From the NCBI RefSeq assembly GCF_050624435.1, contig NC_134535.1, forward strand, positions 126,281,731 through 126,345,730: a stretch of DNA of 64,000 bases. The letters run 5' to 3'. Positions within the stretch are counted from its first letter, which is position 1. Each line of letters opens with the position of its first letter. This DNA comes from Tenrec ecaudatus (lineage: Eukaryota > Chordata > Mammalia > Afrosoricida > Tenrecidae). Positions 34,001 through 44,027 of this stretch are shown piece after piece. The notes under the pieces are model-generated. The model searched no databases and had not been told where the DNA came from. It saw nothing but the letters and a program-made list of their open reading frames with translations. Made by a program: the position numbers and the translations under genes.

Positions 34001-37000
34001 TGTGCATGGTGTACCTTACACATACATGTACATAATCATTTTTAACAAAAAGACAATATGGGGGGGGTTTAGGTTGATCTCTAACCCTTAATCCCTGTCA
34101 CATTTCAAAAATAACCCCCTTCTTTTCCTGGGCATTGTGACAGAGACATTCTGTGTCATTCACATAAATATTGTGTGTGTGTTACACTGTATGCAATGTC
34201 CTGAACTTGCCATTTTTACTCAGCGTCATATTAGGGACTATCCCTTGTAAGTATGATTGGCATGACCTCAGTTTTAGTGACCAGATAACATCCCTTCATG
34301 AATGTATCCTGAGGGAGTTACTAATCTCCCTCCCCCCATGCCCTGCTTACCAGATTATTTTCAAACTTTCTGAGCATTGACAATCTGACAAAGGAAAAAG
34401 TTAAAATATTTTGCCTTTTTTTATTGTTTAAGAAAGCACTGTGCAGGCTGAGATAAATATGGCAGATGGGGAGAGGCAGAAGCAGCCCCTGGCTTGCCAG
34501 TCAGCATTTCTGTCCTAGGTCCTAATGACCACTGTTTCCCTGTCGGTGTGGAGGATAGTCTGCCCATCAGCCAAGCCAATGGGAGCTCCGAGGCCATCAA
34601 CACACCTGGGACCAGCTACTCCAAGATCCAGGGCCATTGCCAGGAGCTGGATTATCAGGAGGTGCCAGCAGGTGAGTCTCCACCTGCCGAGGTGCCCCCT
34701 CACATGGCCAAACTCTTACCACCAGAAGTTCCAAAGCCCCATGAGCTCCTATGCCTTCGGGCCATCTCTGAATCATTCTCCTTTGCTTTTCCTCACTTCC
34801 CTGGCAGGGACACTCACCTGCACAACCCAGGGCCCCTGCCAAGACAGACAGACATGGCAGGAGGCTCCTCTGCGTGTGCCCGGTGAGCAGTGACCTGCCA
34901 TCTCTGTCCTCCTGACCCTGGTCCAAAGAAGCTGGGGTGGGGCAGGGAGGTGGGGGGATGAGAAGGGAGGGGCTAGGGAGAGGCTGTTATAAGGAGAACT
35001 TGGTATAGAAAGGGGAGATTTAGGCAGGAGAGAAAGAAAAGAAGGGTTAAGAAGGCCAGAGAATGAGAGGCAAGGCGTCTTTGTTCTTCAGGGATAAAGA
35101 GACATCTGAGAAAGTGAGAGAAAGCAGGAAGCTAATCAGCTCTACAGGTGAGGGAGCAAGAGAGACAGAGCGTTGAAGTGAGAGGAAGTCTGCCTGAAGG
35201 AAGTGGGGATGGCTTCTTTGGATGCCACAGTGCCCGAAAGTTCATCTTAAAAGACAAAAACCAAAACCTGTGTCACTGGGGATAAAATTGATATCACATA
35301 AAATCCATCCCTATAACTACTTCGAAGCATACCATTCCGTTTCAGTGGTGTTTAGTGCAGTTGCCATTGGGAAATGATCACCACTGACTCATTCCAGAAC
35401 ATTCCCATCCAATCCTCCCCTCCTCCACCCCCTGGCCAACCACCCTCTGCCCTTTGGGGTTTTCCTCTTCTACACATTGCACGTAAATGGCATCAGACAA
35501 TATTTGTCTGCCTGTGACTGGCTTCTTTCCTTAGAACAGTGTGTTTAAGGTTCCTCCACCTTGCAGCAGGTAGCAATACCTCGTTCCTTTTTAACGACTG
35601 AGTAATATTCCATGGCTGGATCGCTCTCCGATCTCACTCTGTTTGTCCTTTCATCGGTTGATGGACATAGGGACTGTTTCCACTTCCAGTTAAGTGAACA
35701 CTAACTACTACCATGCACCTGCTTGCATGTACAGAGGAAAGTGCCGAGGCGCTCCAAATTGTCTAAACTCAACTACTAACCCAAAGGCTGGCAGTTCAAA
35801 TCCACCCAGCCGCACCTCGGCACAGGGGTCTGATCAGCTTCAGCCACCGAGAACGCTATGGAGCACAATTCTACTCTGACACACACGGGCTCAGCATGAG
35901 TGTGATTGACCCAGTGGGGGAGGATTTGGGTTGGTTTGTTGGTCTTTAATATGTATACTGAGGAGTGTTCTTGTTGGGCCGTGTGTCGGCCAACTCCATG
36001 TTTAACTTCTTCAGAAACGGCCCGATGGTTTTCCAAAGCAGCTGAGCTATTTTGCATCCCCCCCTCCCGCCCCCCAAGTAAGGGATGAGGGTTCGTTTGC
36101 ACCCTTTTTGGATGGTTTGGTTTTTTTTACGTCATCATTGCCTTCCTAACTGAGTCTGAGTGAGTTTCTGACTTTGCTCACGGTCCATAGAAGGCTCTGA
36201 GGGCGGCGTGGAGATTCTCAGTGTTTCGGGGGGAGGGGGAGGGTGGGGCTGCTGCAGGAGAGGCTGTGAAGGAGGCCGTGACACAGAAACTGAGGCACAC
36301 CCTACCTGCTGTGTGAGTTTGTCTGGGGACGGGGCACCAATTGTCTGAAAGAGCGACTCCAAGATGAGGACGGAGTCAGGAGGGGACGCCCAGCCGGGCC
36401 TGCCCTACACCTGTCTTCCTCTGTGTTCTCCCCACTCAGTTCACTGTCCCGAGTCCCCGCCAGGACATGCACCCTTAGCCTTAGTTTACTTTGCTCGGCA
36501 GCTCGTGTCCGTCCATTGGACAACATTGTGAGTCTGAATGAGGGAGTAAAGTCCTTCTGACTGGGTGCCGGGCCAGACGGGGCCCTCCTCCTGCCACCTA
36601 CCCAAACAGAACCACACAGAAGGGGCCTTCAATAAATGCATCTTTCCCCTCCCTCTCTCCAGTGTGTGGACGGCCAGCCACTCCCATCACCCAGAACCAG
36701 AAGGCCTTTGGTTCCTCCAGAGCTCAGCTGGGTAACTTCCCCTGGCAAGCTTTCACCAGTATCCACGGCCGTGGAGGCGGGGCCCTGCTGGGTGACAGAT
36801 GGATCCTCACGGCTGCCCACACCATCTACCCCAAGGACAGCATCTTCCCCGGGAAGAACCGGAGCGTGCATGTGTTCTTGGGCCACACGAACATAGACGA
36901 GATGCTGAAACTGGGGCACCACCCAGTCCGCCATGTCTACGTGCACCCAGACTACCGTCAGATGGAGTCCCACAACTTCGACGGGGACATCGCTCTCCTG

Positions 37001-37474
37001 GAGCTCCAGAGCCCAGTGGCCCTGGGCCCCCATGTCCTCCCAGTCTGTCTGCCCAACAAGGAGAGCCTCTACCTCAGTGGCCTGTCGGGCTATGTCAGTG
37101 GGTTTGGCATGGAGATGGGGTGGTTGACGACTGAGCTGAAATACTCAAGGCTGCCCGTCGGCCGAAGGGAGGCCTGTGCGGCCTGGCTCCTGGAGAGGCG
37201 GCGGGCTGAGGTGTTTTCCGACAACATGTTCTGTGCCGGGGATGAGATGGAGCCGCAGAGCGTCTGCCAGGGGGACAGTGGGAGTGTCTTCGTGGTGTGG
37301 GATGACTGTGCGCATCGATGGGTGGCCACAGGCATCGTATCCTGGGGCATTGGGTGTGGCAAAGGGTATGGCTTCTACACCAAAGTGCTCAGCTACGTGG
37401 GCTGGATTAAGAGCGTGATTGAGGGAAAGGACGGAGCCCGGAGCCCGGGGCACCTCACCAGGGCCCAGCGCTGA
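30002..37474 (+). CDS. C1RL: Complement C1r subcomponent-like protein, whole gene
   Basis: A secreted, mainly hepatic C1r paralogue; the human protein cleaves prohaptoglobin. Exons: 30002-30003, 30550-30778, 33450-33639, 34519-34671, 34808-34882 and 36663-37474, giving 486 aa. The order is signal peptide (MWWLLLCGALQV), CUB (about 18-140), one CCP (about 175-216) and an S1 protease (218-486) with His269, Asp325 and Ser422 in TAAHT, DGDIALL and CQGDSGS. As in human, the Arg-Ile-Ile-Gly activation site is absent (QKAFGSSRAQLG) and the S1-pocket residue is Ser, not Asp. Oddities: CCP cysteine to Arg, extra cysteines, a 9-residue insert at exon 4 and about 13 extra C-terminal residues. All introns are GT-AG and there are no stops. 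Confidence 0.93.
30078..30106. repeat. (CA)n microsatellite
   Basis: About 14 CA units in C1RL intron 1. Confidence 0.9.
30550..30778 (+). CDS. C1RL: C1RL exon 2
   Basis: 229 nt, equal to C1R exon 2. Encodes the leader and the first half of the CUB domain, including LTSPGYPEPY and LLLQDFDLVPSRGCTQDSVT. Donor GTGAGC. Confidence 0.95.
31027..31071. repeat. (CA)n microsatellite
   Basis: About 22 CA units in C1RL intron 2. Confidence 0.95.
31125..31285 (+). mobile_element. AfroSINE in C1RL intron 2
   Basis: Forward body from GAGTAGAACTGCCC to CACAAGGCCACCAGGGCCCC; the head is missing. Confidence 0.85.
31286..33449 (+). other. C1RL: C1RL intron 2, remaining part
   Basis: Apart from the reverse AfroSINE pieces at 32103-32245 and 32505-32600, I see no named element and no exon. 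Confidence 0.5.
32103..32245 (-). mobile_element. AfroSINE in C1RL intron 2
   Basis: Reverse copy with a tRNA-like head GCTCACTCAGCTGCTAACC and B-box-like GGTTGGAGATTTAAGTCC. A further tail piece, AGGGTGCCACCATGAGTCAG, lies at about 32505-32600. Confidence 0.7.
33450..33639 (+). CDS. C1RL: C1RL exon 3
   Basis: 190 nt encoding the second half of the CUB domain (ITVNGTVPSRLCGHQGSPLG to RGFLALYQAV). Ends in phase 1 at donor GTAAGT. Confidence 0.95.
33640..34518 (+). other. C1RL: C1RL intron 3
   Basis: AT-rich in its second half. A diverged AfroSINE-like ATCGAGTCGATCC piece occurs near 33858. Nothing else recognised. Confidence 0.5.
34519..34671 (+). CDS. C1RL: C1RL exon 4
   Basis: 153 nt in my model, encoding SPNDHCFPVGVEDSLPISQA and the start of the CCP (GHCQELDYQEVPAG). 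Compared with remembered human C1RL it carries 9 extra residues at its start. The position equivalent to the human acceptor (34544-34545) reads CG, so the in-frame upstream AG at 34517-34518 is assigned instead. Confidence 0.75.
34808..34882 (+). CDS. C1RL: C1RL exon 5
   Basis: 75 nt, as in C1R exon 10, encoding the second half of the CCP (TLTCTTQGPCQDRQTWQEAP, then LRVP). The final CCP cysteine is replaced by Arg (CGT) and the conserved Trp by Cys (TGC). Confidence 0.9.
35270..36125 (-). mobile_element. Old L1 3' region (L1M-like) in C1RL intron 5
   Basis: Reverse copy with blocks common to mammalian L1 3' ends: GACTGAGTAATATTCCATGG, CATCGGTTGATGGACATAGG, then, after the nested SINE, GTTTTCCAAAGCAGCTGAGC. 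Confidence 0.82.
35740..35920 (-). mobile_element. AfroSINE nested in L1
   Basis: Reverse copy with B-box-like GGCAGTTCAAATCCACCC. It separates the two halves of the L1 fragment, so it is the younger insertion. Confidence 0.82.
36663..37474 (+). CDS. C1RL: C1RL exon 6, serine protease domain and stop
   Basis: A single exon carries the whole protease domain, the hallmark of the C1r/C1s/MASP2 type. It runs from VCGRPATPITQNQ through GNFPWQAFTSIHGRGGGALL to TRAQR and TGA at 37472-37474. An extra Cys occurs in WDDCAHRW, where human has no Cys. Confidence 0.96.
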
Positions 37475-38106
37475 GAAGCCACCAGAAAGAGAGGGTTCAG
37501 AGGGAGCACTGTTCCCTGAAGGGGTGGAGAAGGGAAGAGGTCCCCATTTAAGACGCTGATGCCGCAATCCACCACCTTGAGAGAAGAGCCCTCCTCCTCA
37601 CCAGTCATGCCCCCCACCACACCACGGACAGGTATGGCCTTCCACAGCCCCCTTCTCCTCATCCTCTGTCCTCCTGCACATTTGCACCTCCCCCCTGAGG
37701 GGAGGGTCTTTATAGAGAGTTTTAGAGACTATAAGTATTTATTGGAGTGGCTAGCATCTTCCTCCCCCTGAGGAGTAAGTGGTATACAGGGCAGGTGCCC
37801 CTGGACAGGTAGATACCCCTGTACATCTCAGCAAGCTCCACTGTGAACATCTTTTCCGCCTCCTCACTTGGTCTCTTCTCGCTGCAGCTTCTTCGATAGC
37901 TACCTGTGTACAAGTCACCATCCCTCTGCCCTTGAAGGGGAGCGTGGAGGACGTGCTCTTCGTTGCCTTGCCAAAGCTCCTTCTGCCAACCCTCAAATAG
38001 TCAAGCCATGTATCTCACATCGACCAAAACACCCAGATATAAGTACGTTAGTTTAGACAAAGAAAAAAGGTTTTCTGTCAAGTTTATCCAACTTGAGGTG
38101 AATAAA
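37475..38106 (+). other. C1RL: C1RL 3' UTR candidate with AATAAA
   Basis: AATAAA at 38101-38106, about 630 nt after the stop and just before the LTR at 38138, is the best candidate signal. No other repeat is seen here. Confidence 0.45.
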
Positions 38107-38137
38107 ACTATTATTTCTAGGGCTTTTAGTGGCTGAG

Positions 38138-38819
38138 TGCGATAGGTTTATTATGGCAACCTGGCCAATAGCAGCGTGAGGGATTAATCAGGTCACAGTT
38201 TGATTGGAGGGCAAGAGACAAATGGCTCTGCAAACCTGCTGTCCCCCTCCCCTCTCTTGCTCTCTGGTGATCAGACCAGAGTGCTGCTGCTTTAGCTAGT
38301 CCTCTGCCTCAACCGGTGAGTTACACTACCTGTGGGAGAAGCCAACCTGTGGATCATGGATATTGTCACTAGAGCTTGAGACCTGCTTCGCCACACTGCT
38401 GGTATGTACATCACTAGAGCTTGAGGCCGGTGGATCCTATTGCCTTGCATTGCTTAAGTTCAATATCCCATTTGGGCCTGCTTCACTAAGCTCCCGTGCT
38501 ACTGACTGTTGCTGACCCATCCTGATGTCTGCTGCCTGTGGGCAGCTTCCTGCCTTGCCCAAGGGAGGACTCCGCTGTCTGCTTCCTTGACCTTGGAGCA
38601 GGCAGCCCACATGAGTTGAAGGACTTTCAGTATATTAACTGTTCCACAGAAGTGAGTTGAACTGAGCCCTCTGTACTGCTGTGTGGACTAATTGGCTGTG
38701 ATATTCCTTCATGCTGAATAAAACTATCCATATGTGTGTGTGTTTATGTGTATGTGTATGTGTGTGTGTGTGTGTATGAATGTCTTGGTTTTGTTTCTCT
38801 AGAGAGCCCTACTAACACA
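38138..38819. mobile_element. LTR-like fossil (ERVL/MaLR-like)
   Basis: A 682-bp TG...CA unit (TGCGATAGGTTT...CTAACACA) with flanks CTGAG and CTGAA agreeing at 4 of 5. It contains a GAATAAAAC signal near 38715 and a TG microsatellite. The copy at 56999 is its relative. No internal genes. Confidence 0.65.
38729..38777. repeat. (TG)n-rich microsatellite
   Basis: Imperfect TG run with TATG interruptions inside the LTR-like unit. Confidence 0.85.
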
Positions 38820-38854
38820 CTGAAGTTGTTTTGTTTTGTTTTTTCCAGAAGTAG

Positions 38855-38937
38855 GTTGTCAAGCCTTTTTTTCAAGATGCTTCTGGGTAGACTTGAACTT
38901 CCAACCTGTCGGTCAGTAGCTGAGAACATTAACGGCT
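38855..38937 (+). mobile_element. AfroSINE 3' fragment
   Basis: GCTTCTGGGTAGACTTGAAC followed by ACCTGTCGGTCAGTAGCTGA matches only the far end of the family. Confidence 0.6.
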
Positions 38938-39837
38938 AGGATCTTCCCCACTTCATTTAAGTGGGGCATAGCCATGGGAGGAAGCACCCCTCATTGCATT
39001 GCATTTCCATAATATCCCAAAGCCCCTTTAGCTGACCTTTAAATACTTCAAGCCATGGCTTCACCCCTACCCACAACTTCTAGATGTGATTATGCAAATA
39101 GCTCCTCCTTTTCCCCCTCACACCCTCTATATGCCAGGTGCGTCACATGTTACCTCATTTAATCCTCACACCAAGCTGGTGAAGGGTGGGCTATTGTCCT
39201 CACTTAAATGGCAAGGAGAGAGATCACGTGACTTGCCCAAACCTCACAGCCGGCAATGTGCCTGCCAAGGCTGTGTTCTTTCCCATATGCCCGGAATAGC
39301 TTTCAGTTGTCCTCGAGAGCTACTCTTTCTCCCACGTCCTCTCTTCCCCCCTTCCAGTTCCCGCAGCCTGACAATCTCTCTCCTGGGAATTCCTGCTTCC
39401 GTGGGGATGCCTGCTTCGCTTTGTCCTATCAGCCTGTCTCCTATGGACACCCAGAAGAGCCCAGCACCAGGTCGGATGTGTCTGCAGACACCTCGGTGCT
39501 CCTGGACACCCCCACCTGTGCCTGTTAGTGAACCTCATGACCTTGTCATCTTGGGGGACTGCTCTCCCTGAGAAGACCAACTGCTTGATTTCCAGTGAGG
39601 ACTTGAAGTGACCGACAGCAAAACACACAAATACAACTATTCAAGCAGAGGCAGAAATTGAACACCGCAAAACAAATAACATATTGTCAGCCATGAAACT
39701 CGAGTTAGCTACTATAATCAAAGGTCAAATTGATCTTCAGAAATTAGAAGGATTCAAAGTTGCATATGCATGTGATCAATTCTCTTTTTCTAAGCCTATG
39801 TACAGTACAATATCTCCTGCACCCCACCCCCCAAAAA
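38938..39837. other. C1RL-C1R intergenic DNA
   Basis: Includes a MIR at about 39110-39260. The rest is unassigned. Confidence 0.5.
39110..39260 (+). mobile_element. MIR SINE
   Basis: Ancient copy with TTACCTCATTTAATCCTCAC and GTGACTTGCCCAAACCTCAC in the order of the MIR core. Confidence 0.75.
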
Positions 39838-40018
39838 AACCACTGCTATTGACTCATAGTGACCCGTGAGATAGAAGAGAACTGCTCCGTGAGGTTTCTG
39901 AGACTACCAATCTTTACAGGAGCCTTGGCTTTCTCCCATGGAGCAGACGGTGGGTTTGAACTGCTGATCTTGACATTGGCGGCCCAATTTCTATCTCACA
40001 CTGTCACCAGGACTCCTT
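39838..40018 (+). mobile_element. AfroSINE
   Basis: Follows an A-rich run. Starts CCACTGCTATTGACTCATAG and ends TCACACTGTCACCAGGACTCC. Confidence 0.85.
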
Positions 40019-40471
40019 ATAGTACAACAGACTCCAAGGAGGGTGGGGGGTGGGAACCACACAATCTTAAATGGCAGCTCTTTTAAGAGGTATAACTGTG
40101 TCTGCTTTGTTTTTCCCTCCTCTTCCACATCTATCAAACTTTATTGGAAGAGCATGTTTATTATTGAAAAAAATTTTAATTCTGTAATGACAAGGTCTCA
40201 TTTTTATTAACAATATTTATTATTGATTTTTTACTGATGTGAGCTTCTATCAGCCAAGGTTATGTATAGACATATCTTTCACAGAGGGCGACATACCACC
40301 ATGTTGAGACAAACCTTTTCCTTCTGAGAGTCCAGTCTTAATAAAAGTGCCAGTGTAGCCAGCCAACAAGGCCTTCGGTGAGCGTGTACAGCAGGAGTGC
40401 CCCTTGTATGACTGTTGGTTCACTCTGAGCTTGGTGCAAGTCCAGGGCCTCACAAGCACGCTTGCTGAGTA

Positions 40472-40970
40472 TGTTAGTCGGGATAGACTAGAGAAACAAA
40501 TTCATAAACACGCATATGCGTATAAGAAAGAGCTTTACATAAGGAGTAATTGTACATTAAGAAAATATCCCAGCCCAGTCTAGATCAAGTCCATAAGTCC
40601 GATAGTAGCTCTTATGCCCAATACAGAGTCCTCTTCAGGCTCATGCAACACATGCAATGACACCGAATACAGGAAGGTCACAGGCCAGTGGGTGGAAATT
40701 CTTGTGGATCCGGTGGGGTTGTAAGCATCTCAGCGCTCGCTGGCAAGCATCTCCACGTGGCTTCTCCAGCTCAGGGCACCAGCATAGCTGCATGTGTCTT
40801 GTCAGCTACAAGGTCTCCCAGGGAGTGAGCGTGTGTCCCGCCTCCAGTGAGCTGTTTATCTCCTTGGAGCCTCCAAATGTGGTCATCAAGCTGTGACCTG
40901 ATTGACAGGCTAAACTCCACCCCTTCCCTCATAAGTTTCGAATTGACAGCAGATTGTGTAACGACCACAG
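40472..40970 (+). mobile_element. Solo LTR, ERVL/MaLR-like
   Basis: A 499-bp unit TGTTAGTCGGG...ACCACAG flanked by TGAGTA at 40466-40471 and 40971-40976. The closest relative in the window is the unit at 9216. Fossil. Confidence 0.75.
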
Positions 40971-40976
40971 TGAGTA

Positions 40977-41606
40977 AAGGTTCCTCTGAGAACAGAGTGG
41001 GGACTGGGCCACTGTGGCCCTTTGCAGCCCTGTTGCCTGATACCAAGGCAGAACGGAGAACACTCAGATGGGTGCACAGTCAGGTAAGGCTTACCTTCTT
41101 GTCCTCTTTACCTCCAGCCTCCTGTCTGTCTATAAACACACACACCACAGTCAGGGTGATGATGTGCAATCTGCTGCCTCCTCGTCCCCCTCAGGAGCCC
41201 CGGCCTCTCCTTGCCTTTCGTGTTTCCTGCCCTGACAGGCCCCCCGCCCCCCATGCCATCAGACTCATTGCTCAGCTCTGACGCCTAAGCCTGCCGGGGA
41301 ACCCTGTAGCTGATCTTGTGCCCCCCCTGTGTGTGCTCACTAACTACATGCAGGTCCGCTGCCCATCTTCCTGCATCCTTGCAATCGAGCCCTGAGAGTC
41401 TGGTTGCAATCGGTAGCCTATGTGCAAGTAGATGAATGGGATGGATGGCTTTACCTTGAGATGGGAAGGGAGCAGGGCGGCCAGTCTACAAAGGCCTGAG
41501 AACTCACAGGCCTGCCCTGCAGTCTGCGCCTTCCCGTGGGTATTAAGAGTCACGGGCAAGTTGAACAAGAAAGACCTCCAGAAAGAGAATGTTTAAAAGC
41601 AAGACA
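40977..41606. other. Intergenic, unassigned
   Basis: No gene or repeat family recognised. Confidence 0.45.
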
Positions 41607-42164
41607 TGATGGCTTGGTATGTGGGGGTTGGTCAGATGCTCACAGGCATCCTCCCTGAGGGCCATCAGTTGCCAGACTGCAGTGGGCCCCACTCCCTGCT
41701 GTTAAAGACAATGGATGCCTGCAGCCATCTATTTGGTTCCAGTAGGTGGGGTTTACACCCTACTGATAATGGTTCCTATGGAGGTTCCAGAGAATAGGTC
41801 AACGTTAAGCCACCATCCTAAACCTAGGATCCACCCATCTTGTCACATGTATACCCCCAATCCCTCCTCTTCCTATTGCATGTATGTCCCCAGACCACCC
41901 CTTCTCATTACTGTATTACCTATAGGACAGCCCCTTCCTGTGATGTATGTCTTCATCTGTAATTAGAGGTTTGCATGTCCCCAGAGAAGATAAAAAGCCT
42001 GGGCTAACATTAAAGATCTCTCTCCCTCCACGTGGACCACCAAGTGGGGCTAAGGTGAGCATGCTACCATGAATCATGTCTGACTCCACTTATTTCAATA
42101 CTTCACTTCTATCTCTCATGCTCTCTATACCTCTACTATGATCTCTACTTATTATCGCTGTACA
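41607..42164 (+). mobile_element. Possible class II-like LTR fragment
   Basis: GATAAAAAGCCTGGGCTAAC followed by TAAAGATCTCTCTCCC looks like an LTR promoter-polyA region, and a GCGCC-containing stretch after the TACA end could be an old primer-binding site. Boundaries and family are uncertain; fossil. Confidence 0.4.
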
Positions 42165-42284
42165 ATTGCGCCTACCGGACCCGTAATGATGTGTTAGGGG
42201 CTGGCTTCCCCTGACACTGGTAGGTCAAAGCCAAGGGCCCCTCCTCATCTCCAGGGGTGTGGTTTCCTCTTTGAAAAGCTGAGT

Positions 42285-43197
42285 ACACCTCCCTGATATG
42301 ATCGCTGAGGACAAACGGGTACATAAGCAAATGTGGCAAAGAAAGCTGATGGTGCCCGGCTATCACAAAAAAATAGTGTCTGGGGTCTTAAAGGCTTGAA
42401 GATGAACAAGCGGCCATGTAGCTCAGAAGCAACAAAGCCTACATGGAAGAAGCACACCAGCCTGTGAGATCACGAGGTGTCGAAGGGATCAGGTATCAGA
42501 CATCATCAGAACAAAATATCTTATCTAAGTAAATGAGGGGTGGAGTGTGGAGTGGAGACCCAATGCCCATTTGTAGGCCACTGGACATTCCCTCACAGAA
42601 GGGTCTCCGGGAGGAGATGAGCCAGTCAGTATGCGATGTAACAACGATGATACATACAACTTTCCTCTATTTCCTAAATGCTTCCTCCTCCCCACCCCCA
42701 CTATCATGATCCCAATTCTACCTTACAAATCTGGCTAGACCAGAGGATGTACACTGGTACAGATAGGAACTGGAAATACAGGGAATCCAGGACAGATGAT
42801 CCCTTCAGGACCAGTGGTGAGAGTGGTGATACCAGGAGGGTGGAGGGAGGGTGGGTTGGAAAGAGGGAACCGACTATAAGGATCTACATGTGACCTCCTC
42901 CCTGGGGGATGAACAACAGAAAAGTGGGTGAAAGCCAGGGACACGTCAGACAGTGCAAGATATGACAAAACAATAATTTATAAATTATCAAGGGTTCATG
43001 AGGGAGGGGGGAGCGGGAAGGGAGGGGGAAAAATGAGGACCTGATGCCAGGGGCTTAAGTGGAGAGCAAATGTTTTGATAATGATGGGGGCGATGAATGT
43101 ACAAATGTGCTTTACACAATTGATGTATGTATAAATGGTGATAAGAGTCATATGAGCCCCTAATAAAACAATAAAACCACACAAAAAAAAAAAGAAA
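42285..43197 (+). mobile_element. 5'-truncated L1, perfect 12-bp target duplication
   Basis: A 913-bp L1 3' UTR insert ending GAGCCCCTAATAAAACA plus A-rich tail, flanked by GAAAAGCTGAGT at 42273-42284 and 43198-43209. The perfect duplication suggests a fairly recent insertion. Confidence 0.9.
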
Positions 43198-43261
43198 GAA
43201 AAGCTGAGTGAACCCAGAAAAGGGCAAGTTGTTGTTGGTCCACAGGTATACCCTATGCTTT

Positions 43262-43350
43262 CAAACCCAAAGCAAGGTCACTGCCACCTGGTTGGTCCCG
43301 ACAACCCTGAGCCATTGTAGCCTCGGGGGCTCAAATTCAGGACCAGATGC
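43262..43350 (+). mobile_element. AfroSINE remnant
   Basis: Only CAAGGTCACTGCCACCTGG and following bases resemble the family head; heavily diverged. Confidence 0.4.
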
Positions 43351-43779
43351 TGAAGACAGGATGCTTCCACCCCTTCCTTCCTCACTGCCCTCACGGAGGG
43401 GGGTGGAAGGGTCTCAAAGCAGGCTGCTGCTTCAGAGTTGTCCCCGTTCTAAGTCCAAGTACCATACAATGTAAAGGACTGCAGCTCCCTTGAACTGATC
43501 CCAGCCGCAGTGATTGTCCGGGGCACAGAAACCCTGGCCATTCCTGAGCCAGGCCCGCTGGGAGACAGACAGAAGGACTGGTAAGTGGGAAAGGCTGCTT
43601 ACTCACTCTGTGTCCCCTTTAACCTGTGATATCCTATTGTCTTACAACAGACCCCCCCTGAAAACACAACAGCAGTCCCTAGAAAAGGCCTTGGGGAAAG
43701 GGAGACTTCAAATCTGCAGACGCAAACCCGTCTCCTTAGAACTTTCCCAAGTTGGCCAGCAGGTGGCACTGCCAACAGG

Positions 43780-44025
43780 GATTTCAAAACCAAAACTAAA
43801 TTGAAGTGGAAACTCAGAATTTTTTTTGTTTATGCAAATAGTTCATTCCCTACAACGTTCCTCCCGGAATAGTTTTCCCCCCACCCCCCACCCCCCACCC
43901 CCGTCCCACCTCCAGTCATTCCCTCCCCCTTCTCTGCTCTGCATGAACCGGGCTCTCCCTGGACCCAGAGCTGCCTTATGAAGAGCAGTCAGCAGAGGCC
44001 AGCATCAAAGCACCGGCCTGGAGAG
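43780..44025 (+). promoter_or_regulatory. C1R: C1R promoter and 5' UTR
   Basis: Directly upstream of C1R exon 1. Contains an ISRE-like GAAGTGGAAACT (43803-43814), a perfect octamer ATGCAAAT (43832-43839) and a C-rich tract at about 43876-43905. C1R is known to be interferon-inducible, which would suit the ISRE-like site. No TATA box is clear. Confidence 0.5.
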
Positions 44026-44027
44026 AT
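44026..44027 (+). CDS. C1R: C1R exon 1 (coding part: AT of the start codon)
   Basis: The exon ends GGAGAGAT|GTGAGT, so ATG is completed by the G at 44723. This gives MWLPYLLVTVLLCREGGSIY, collinear with the human leader. Confidence 0.88.

Larger units (their letters stand above)
34883..36662 (+). other. C1RL: C1RL intron 5
   Basis: Largely an old reverse L1 (35270-36125) with a nested AfroSINE; the flanks are unassigned. Confidence 0.6.
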
